Shown here in pieces: positions 52,757 through 58,253 of a stretch of DNA of 58,253 nucleotides. Source of the DNA: Pleomorphomonas sp. (GTDB lineage: Bacteria > Pseudomonadota > Alphaproteobacteria > Rhizobiales > Pleomorphomonadaceae); NCBI GenBank assembly GCA_030603685.1, contig JAUVXG010000008.1, positions 1 through 58,253 on the forward strand, written 5' to 3'. Position 1 is the first letter of the stretch; each line of letters starts with the position of its first letter. The notes beneath the pieces were generated by a model. It made no database searches, was not told the DNA's origin, and worked only from the letters and a program-made list of their open reading frames with translations. Made by a program: the position numbers and the translations under genes.

Positions 52757-53611
52757 TTACGCGGCGGCATCGAGTTCGGCCATCTCCGCAGATGTGAGCT
52801 TCAGGCTTGCGGCGGCCACGTTCTCTTCGAGATGGGCGACGCTCGACGTGCCTGGAATCGGCAGCATCACCGGGCTGCGGGCGAGCAACCAGGCGAGCGC
52901 CACCTGTCCGGCCGTGGCGCCATGCGCTGTGGCAACGCGGTCGACGAGGCCGCCCGGCTGGGCCAGCTTGCCGGACGCCAGCGGGAACCAGGGAATGAAG
53001 CCGATGCCGCTCGCCTCGCAATGGGCGAGGACATCCTGACTGGCGCGATCAGTCAGGTTGTAGCGGTTCTGCACCGTGGCGACGGGGAACACCTTCCGTG
53101 CCGCCTCGATCTCGGCCACCGAGACCTCTGAAAGGCCGGCGTGCGCGATGATGCCCTCGTCGATGAGCCGGCGCACCGCGCCGAACTGTTCGTCGCGTGG
53201 CACCTTCGGGTCGATGCGGTGCAACTGCCAGAGGTGGATCTGCTCGACGCCCAGCTTGGCGCAGCTCTTCTTGGCCTGCTCGATCAGATAGTCCGGCCGG
53301 CCGTTCGGGCTCCATTGATCGGGACCGCCACGGGTGAGGCCGCCTTTGGTGGCGATCAGCAGGCCCTTGTAGGGATGAAGCGCCTCGCGGAGCAACTCTT
53401 CGGAGACATCGGGGCCATAGCTGTCGGCGGTGTCGATGAAGGTGACACCGATCTCCGGCAGCCGCCGCAGTGTGGCAAGCGCCGCCTCGCGGTTGGCGGG
53501 CGGGCCCCAGATGCCCTTTCCGGTGACGCGCATGGCGCCGAAGCCGAGACGATTGACCGTGAGGTCGCCGATCTTGAACTGCCCGGACAGGCCGGCGTCG
53601 ATGGTGCTCAT
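52757..53611 (-). CDS. Aldo/keto reductase
   Basis: A 284-residue TIM-barrel oxidoreductase. The typical strand order is visible: [12 protein letters not shown], then [17 protein letters not shown] with the catalytic Asp and Tyr, LLIATKGG with the lysine, and [10 protein letters not shown] with the histidine. The C-terminal NADPH-binding part contains [17 protein letters not shown]. The start is ATG 53611 with AAGGA eight bases upstream. A second reductase gene lies 70 bp upstream on the same strand and is probably cotranscribed. Substrate unknown. Confidence 0.88.
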   Translation of the reverse strand: MSTIDAGLSGQFKIGDLTVNRLGFGAMRVTGKGIWGPPANREAALATLRRLPEIGVTFIDTADSYGPDVSEELLREALHPYKGLLIATKGGLTRGGPDQWSPNGRPDYLIEQAKKSCAKLGVEQIHLWQLHRIDPKVPRDEQFGAVRRLIDEGIIAHAGLSEVSVAEIEAARKVFPVATVQNRYNLTDRASQDVLAHCEASGIGFIPWFPLASGKLAQPGGLVDRVATAHGATAGQVALAWLLARSPVMLPIPGTSSVAHLEENVAAASLKLTSAEMAELDAAA

Positions 53612-53681
53612 CCTCTTGTCCTTTCGCAATATGAGTTGCGCGGCGGCGGGAAGGATGCCTCCCGCCGCCAGCCAAAGGTGG

Positions 53682-54611
53682 TCAGGGAACGATGTAGCCG
53701 GCGGCGGTGAACAGCCGATACCACTCCTCGCGCGACAGCGTCACGCCGGCACCGGCCACGCACTCCTTGACGCGATCGGCGCGCGTCGTGCCGAGAACGA
53801 CCTGCATCTTCGCCGGATGACGGGTGATCCAGGCAACGGCGATGCCGGTCGGGGTCACGCCATGGGCGGCGGCGATCTCGTCGAGCGCGTCATTGAGCTC
53901 GGCGCAGTTCTCTCGGTCGCCGATGAACGGACCGTCGAAGAAGCCCCGCTGGAACGGCGACCATGCCTGCAGCGTCATGCCTTCCTTGCGCGAATAGTCG
54001 AGCAGGCCGAGGTTGCGGTCGACCGACTGCTCGAGGCCGGCCATGTTGATGGCGACGCCCTGGGCGATCAGTGGCGCGTGGGTGATCGAGAGCTGCACCT
54101 GGTTGACGAGAAGCGGCTGTTTCACCGCCGTCTTCAACAGTTCGATCTGGCCCGGCGTCTGGTTGGAGACGCCGAAGTTCCGCACCTTGCCGGATGCCTG
54201 CAGCTTGTCGAAGGCCGAGGCGACTTCTTCCGGCTCGACCAGCGCATCGGGACGATGCAGGAGCAGCACGTCGAGATAGTCGGTCTTGAGCGCCTTCAAC
54301 GATCCGTCGACGGCTTCAAGGAGGTGCGCTTCGGAAAAGTCGAAGTAGCCCTTGCGGATGCCGGCCTTGCTCTGGATGACGATCTTCTCGCGCTGGGCCG
54401 GCGTCAGGTTCATCGCCTCGCCGAACCGCTTTTCGCAAAGATGCAGCTCGCCGCCATAGATGTCGGCGTGGTCGATCATGTTGATGCCCGCCTCGATGGC
54501 GGTATTGACCAGAGTCCGGATCTCGGCGTCGCTCATTTGGGCGATGCGCATGAGGCCGAGGATGACTGAGGAGACCGAAAGGTCGCTTTTGGGAATCTGA
54601 TAGGTCTGCAT
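53682..54611 (-). CDS. Aldo/keto reductase, YdhF-like
   Basis: A 309-residue reductase of the YdhF branch. [22 protein letters not shown] carries the catalytic Asp and Tyr, [17 protein letters not shown] the lysine strand and [12 protein letters not shown] the histidine strand. [11 protein letters not shown] near the end binds the cofactor phosphate. The start is ATG 54611, with AAAGG seven bases upstream; starts further up (54626, 54707) lack a site. It is only distantly like its neighbour at 52757, so they are not a recent duplication. Confidence 0.87.
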   Translation of the reverse strand: MQTYQIPKSDLSVSSVILGLMRIAQMSDAEIRTLVNTAIEAGINMIDHADIYGGELHLCEKRFGEAMNLTPAQREKIVIQSKAGIRKGYFDFSEAHLLEAVDGSLKALKTDYLDVLLLHRPDALVEPEEVASAFDKLQASGKVRNFGVSNQTPGQIELLKTAVKQPLLVNQVQLSITHAPLIAQGVAINMAGLEQSVDRNLGLLDYSRKEGMTLQAWSPFQRGFFDGPFIGDRENCAELNDALDEIAAAHGVTPTGIAVAWITRHPAKMQVVLGTTRADRVKECVAGAGVTLSREEWYRLFTAAGYIVP

Positions 54612-54802
54612 GGCTTGCCTTTGCATTGGTACCCACGCCGTCGTGCCTCTACGGCGACCGAACAAGCGGAAAAGGAACGCCGCGGACGATGCGCCCCCAT
54701 CGGCCATCCGTCCAACAGATTACGGAGATGCCATTGATCTCCGCTGGGAATGACGAAGTATCCCGAGGACATCGCCGAGGTCTGGGCTCGATCGCGGCGC
54801 GA
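54612..54802. other. Intergenic region with a stem-loop between the reductase and tamB genes
   Basis: No gene is apparent in these 191 bp. CGGAGAT (54723-54729) pairs with ATCTCCG (54737-54743) around a seven-base loop, without a T tract. It follows the tamB stop by about 60 bp on the minus strand, so it may stabilise or end the tamB message. The rest should hold the promoter for the reductase pair. Confidence 0.4.
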
Positions 54803-57800
54803 TCAGTATTCCTTCTCGAAATAGACGCCGACCTTCGATTGTTCCTGCGTGGCTTCCGCCCGGGCCTTGACATCGTCGGTGATGTCGAGATTGACCGACA
54901 CGCCGCTCCGTCCACCCTCACCGGCCGTGACGCCGAGATAGACGCGTTCGGTGATGTAGCGGCCGGCCGTCACTGCGGCATTGCCCTCGGCATCGGTGTT
55001 CACGTCGAGGTCGTCGAGGCCGACGCTGGCGCGCAGGCGGTCGACAATGCCATTGCCATCGCCGCCACCGGCGAGCTGGGTCACTGCCTCGGCCAACTGG
55101 GCGATCTGCAAGGCCGAAAGATCCGAGACCGAGCGCTTGAACAGGAAGCGGGCGAGGATTTCGTCCTGTGGCAGTTCCGGCGACGAAGAGAGGACGATGC
55201 TGGGATTGTCGGCATAGCCTTCGACGGTCGCCGTCACGGAAATCGATTCCGACGTGGTCGTCGCCGATAGGGACAGATAGGGGTTGAGATCGCCCTGAAG
55301 CGTCACGGTGCCTTCGGTCAGGTTGATGCGCTGGCCGATCACCAGCACCCGACCCCGGATCAGCGAGAATCTGCCCACGGGCTGCACGTTGTCCAGCGTG
55401 CCCCGTACCGTCAAACGACCGCCGAGCTCTGCGTCGATGCCACGGCCGCGCACGAACAACTGGCGCGGCGCATTGACGGTGACGTCGAGACCGACGGAAA
55501 GGCCGTCTCCCGATTTTGTCCGGTTGCCGCCGGCGGCTTGGCTGATGCGCTTCAGCGTGGCACTCACGTCATCAGGCGTGTTCTTGTGCCGAACCTCGAT
55601 CAGGGTCGCTGCCCCGCCGCCGCCTTCGGGAACCGTGATCTCGGCACGGGCGACGTCCACCTTGCCGGTGACCATGAGGCCGTTGGCCATAGAGCCGCCA
55701 ACCGCGAGAGAGGCGCCGAGATCGGCAGTCACGATCCGGCCGTCGGTGACTCGGGCCCTGGCGGCCGTGACGCGAACGTCGACCGGCAGGCCGGCCGAAA
55801 GGCCGACGCTGCCTTCGGCCGAAAGGCGCCCACCGCCCTTGACGGTTCCGGTCGCTCTCTCGATGCGGACACGGTCGCCGGAGAGCTGGAGCGCCACGTC
55901 GATGGCGTCGAGGCGCATGGTGGTCAGCGGATCGGAAACCGAAGCACCGCTGACCGTCACGCGACCGGAAAAGTCGGGTGAGGCAAGGCTACCCGACACT
56001 TTGACGGCAGCGTTGGCCGTCCCTGTCAGCCGGGTTCCACGTGTGGCGACAAAGGACTGCGCCAGGGCAAGGGGCAGGTTCGCCCTGACATCGACGCCGA
56101 GGCCGCCACCGGACAGTGGAATGACGCCATTGGCCTCGGCGCCAAGCCCGGCAGGACCGGTCAGCTTCGCGCTGGCGAGCGTTACCTTATTGCCCTCGAG
56201 CCGGCCGGATGCCGTTGCCGCAAAGCCGGAGAGGCCGGCCGCGGTGAGCTGCGGCGCGGCAATGCCGTCGGCCCGCACGGTGAAGGCCGTTGCGTTGTTC
56301 TCGCTCTTCGCCGTGCCGTCGAGGCTGGCCACGCTTGCTGCTTCGGTTGCAAGCCCCCGTGCCGTGAAACGACCGTCGATTTTCGGCGCACCGAGAAGAT
56401 CGGCAATGGTTGCTTCGACGTCGGCTGAGGCAATCCGGGTACCGGCAACGGCGAGATTGGCCGCATTGATCTTGGCTTGCGCCGCTTGCCGGCCGTTCTC
56501 GGGCGTGAGGCTCACATCGGCGGAAAGCCGGCCGGAGAGATCGACGAGGACAAGCGGAGCCAGGGCGGAAAGGTCCGGCGAATCGATGGCCAGCCGGCCG
56601 GTCATCAGCCCATCGGCACTGATCGTCCCATCGCCGGTTACTCGACTGTCGGCAACCGAAAAGGAGAGATCCTCAATACGCCGCCTACCATCGCCTGTGC
56701 TCGTGAGTCCCGCGGAAACCGCAAGGGGTTTCCCCTTCAAACGGCCCGTACCATCGATCTTGCCGTTGAAATCGGTGCCATCCAGGCGACCGGTCAGATC
56801 GACCCCCAAGTTTTCGAGCGCGTTGCCAGCCAGCGTCAGACGATCGGAAGACAGCCGTGCCGTCAGATCGAGCGGTCCTCCGCTGCCGCGAACAGACAGC
56901 ATGATGCCGGCCGCGCCTTTGGCTTTCGGCTCGACGCGGCCAACGTCCGGCAGCGTCAGCGTCGCCGTAACGTCGGTGCGTTCAAGGGCATGATTGCCAT
57001 CGGCTGTCAGCGTCAGCGTCGGGTTGGCGACCCTTACGTTCTGAAGCGTGAGGCCCGAGGTATCGCGTGCAACGCGGCCGGTCAGCTTGGTCTCGCCGGA
57101 CAGGAGGCCGTCCAGCCGATCGATACCGGCCGAAAGCGTATCGGCCTCGCCGTCGAGTGTCAGGTCGAACGCTCCGGTCGTGGGAACCAGGCTTCCGCTG
57201 GCAGCCAGCTCGATGCTGCCGGCAAGCGGTCGCCCGGCCAGCGCCGAGAAGGGCGCGAGCGAGGGAGCCAGAAGCGTCTGCTGTCCCTCGATGCGACCGT
57301 CCTCCACCTTGCCTGCGAACGACGCCTCGGCGGTGGGCGTCGCCAGCTTCAGGGCATCGATGGTCAGGGGAGCGCCAGCCGTCCAACGCCCGGAACCGGA
57401 GAAGGAGAGCTCGCCGCCCACGGCTTCACCGACGGCGGCGTCGGTGAAGCTGAGGCCGTTCGAGCCACCGCTGAGCGTGAAGTCGATGCGGCGGTTCTGC
57501 GCGTCGGCGAGATCGGTGGCGGCGCCACGGCCATTGATCGCCAGCGCTCCGGCACCGAAGCTCGGGGTCGACAGCCCTTCTGCCGCAAGCTCGAGGCTCC
57601 AGACACCGCCATGTCCGAAGGAAAAGCGCAACCGTCCTTCGCCGAGCCGTGTGGTGGCACCGGCGCCGCCGAGCGGCAGGGCGCCGTCCTTGCTTGCCAG
57701 GCGGCCGTCTATATCGATGGCCGTCGGGAAGTGGTCGGCGGCGAGTGCCGCCGAGCCCTGCAACGTCAGCACCGGCGCGGTGAGTTCCAAGTTGTCGATG

Positions 57801-58253
57801 GTGATCGGGCCGGCATCGTCGACGCGGCCCGAGAGATCCAAGGTCGAGCGGCCGGCCAGGTAGAGCGCGTAATCGGGCTGTGCCAGGGCCGCGAGATCGC
57901 CGCTGAGCGACGAGCCGAAACGGTAACCGTCGCCGTCGCGGGCGATGGTCGTGCGGCCGGCCAATCGGTTGACCCCATCGGTGGCCAGGGTCAGATCGGC
58001 GGCAAAATCGTCAAGCGGGCCGGAGCCTTTCAGCGTCAAGCCGACCGATGGCCGTCCCGGCAGGTTCAGGAGACTGGCCATGACGCCGTCCGCCGGCTCG
58101 TCGGCCTTGAGGTCGAGGTCGAGCGCCTTGGTCTCGGCCGCATAGGCCACCTTGAGCGTCAGTTCGCCGGGCTTGCTGTCGGTCCGGCGCACGGCAAGGT
58201 CGGCATCGAGCGAGCCATCGGCGAGATTGGCGGACGCGGTGACTGCGAGGCGG
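54803..58253 (-). CDS. tamB: TamB, translocation and assembly module protein (5' end outside the window)
   Basis: At least 1,150 residues are visible and the frame is still open at the right edge. The body is a long series of beta-rich repeats with alternating hydrophobic residues and many LAxxxLDLxG-like strands, as expected of the lipid-carrying beta-taco of TamB/AsmA-like bridges between the two membranes. The C-terminal DUF490 region is clear: VRGTLDNVQPVGRFSLIRG, NLTEGTVTLQGDLNPYLSL, SSPELPQDEILARFLF, and a final YFEKEY. TamB works with the outer-membrane protein TamA, whose gene would be expected upstream, beyond the edge. Confidence 0.93.
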   Translation of the reverse strand, partial: RLAVTASANLADGSLDADLAVRRTDSKPGELTLKVAYAAETKALDLDLKADEPADGVMASLLNLPGRPSVGLTLKGSGPLDDFAADLTLATDGVNRLAGRTTIARDGDGYRFGSSLSGDLAALAQPDYALYLAGRSTLDLSGRVDDAGPITIDNLELTAPVLTLQGSAALAADHFPTAIDIDGRLASKDGALPLGGAGATTRLGEGRLRFSFGHGGVWSLELAAEGLSTPSFGAGALAINGRGAATDLADAQNRRIDFTLSGGSNGLSFTDAAVGEAVGGELSFSGSGRWTAGAPLTIDALKLATPTAEASFAGKVEDGRIEGQQTLLAPSLAPFSALAGRPLAGSIELAASGSLVPTTGAFDLTLDGEADTLSAGIDRLDGLLSGETKLTGRVARDTSGLTLQNVRVANPTLTLTADGNHALERTDVTATLTLPDVGRVEPKAKGAAGIMLSVRGSGGPLDLTARLSSDRLTLAGNALENLGVDLTGRLDGTDFNGKIDGTGRLKGKPLAVSAGLTSTGDGRRRIEDLSFSVADSRVTGDGTISADGLMTGRLAIDSPDLSALAPLVLVDLSGRLSADVSLTPENGRQAAQAKINAANLAVAGTRIASADVEATIADLLGAPKIDGRFTARGLATEAASVASLDGTAKSENNATAFTVRADGIAAPQLTAAGLSGFAATASGRLEGNKVTLASAKLTGPAGLGAEANGVIPLSGGGLGVDVRANLPLALAQSFVATRGTRLTGTANAAVKVSGSLASPDFSGRVTVSGASVSDPLTTMRLDAIDVALQLSGDRVRIERATGTVKGGGRLSAEGSVGLSAGLPVDVRVTAARARVTDGRIVTADLGASLAVGGSMANGLMVTGKVDVARAEITVPEGGGGAATLIEVRHKNTPDDVSATLKRISQAAGGNRTKSGDGLSVGLDVTVNAPRQLFVRGRGIDAELGGRLTVRGTLDNVQPVGRFSLIRGRVLVIGQRINLTEGTVTLQGDLNPYLSLSATTTSESISVTATVEGYADNPSIVLSSSPELPQDEILARFLFKRSVSDLSALQIAQLAEAVTQLAGGGDGNGIVDRLRASVGLDDLDVNTDAEGNAAVTAGRYITERVYLGVTAGEGGRSGVSVNLDITDDVKARAEATQEQSKVGVYFEKEY

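Noticed and set aside
52757-54611. A recent tandem duplication of the two aldo/keto reductase genes
   Set aside because: The proteins share only general family motifs and belong to different branches.
55308-56993. A 561-codon plus-strand frame opposite tamB
   Set aside because: Ser/Pro/Arg/Ala-rich shadow of the repetitive tamB coding strand.

Overview
The window looks like part of the chromosome of a high-GC alphaproteobacterium, most likely of the order Hyphomicrobiales (Rhizobiales). The evidence is the nosRZDFYLX order with a pseudoazurin and nnrS, a DmeR/DmeF pair, MucR-era style exopolysaccharide (EPS) genes of the ExoY/ExoQ type, and dense gene packing with 1-4 base overlaps. I cannot name the genus. 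I see no rRNA, tRNA, CRISPR array, insertion sequence or phage gene.

Layout. 1-515: the last codons of an unknown gene and a YbaK/ProX-type editing deacylase, followed by a terminator. 516-759: an AT-rich promoter region. 760-10310 (+): an EPS operon with a Wzz-like chain-length protein lacking a kinase, UDP-xylose synthase, a Tat-exported GH10 xylanase-like enzyme, an ExoY-type sugar transferase, a polysaccharide deacetylase, a flippase, a Wzy/ExoQ-type polymerase and two glycosyltransferases. 10273-14870 (-): a converging operon of probable EPS genes (FemAB/CelD-like acyltransferase, aldo/keto reductase, GMC oxidoreductase, WecG/TagA transferase). 14940-18680 (-): an AraC regulator, a FhuA-type siderophore receptor and a decayed FecCD permease. 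18986-21683 (+): a small secreted protein, exbB, exbD and tonB.

21684-32323 (+): respiratory nitrous oxide reduction. Pseudoazurin (an electron donor to NosZ) and nnrS form one unit; nosRZDFYLX forms the next. Perfect or near-perfect FNR/NnrR-family boxes precede both: one before pseudoazurin placed exactly for class II activation, and two before nosR spaced 20 bp apart.

32337-40792: the most interesting system. A FucA-like class II aldolase, a SorC regulator, MtnA (methylthioribose-1-phosphate isomerase), MtnK (methylthioribose kinase) and a complete RbsABC-like importer. No other methionine-salvage gene is present. Together they predict import of 5-methylthioribose and/or 5-deoxyribose and cleavage to dihydroxyacetone phosphate plus a small aldehyde (a DHAP shunt). 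The same GTCAATTGTC element lies in both divergent intergenic regions, which suggests a single local regulon.

40862-48494: a terminator, then a LacI regulator with palindromic operator candidates, a binding-protein-dependent ABC importer with two unusual permeases (one with a DUF11-like periplasmic insertion, one with four extra N-terminal membrane helices), a cytoplasmic GH63/MGH1-like glycosidase and a MalK-type ATPase. The glycosidase points to glucosylglycerate, mannosylglycerate or a similar small glycoside as substrate. 48654-49861: the dmeR-dmeF Ni/Co efflux pair with a G-tract operator that also seems to act as the ribosome binding site. 49943-58253: a small membrane protein, a DedA protein, an MsbA-like ABC exporter, two aldo/keto reductases, and the C-terminal part of tamB, which runs off the right edge.
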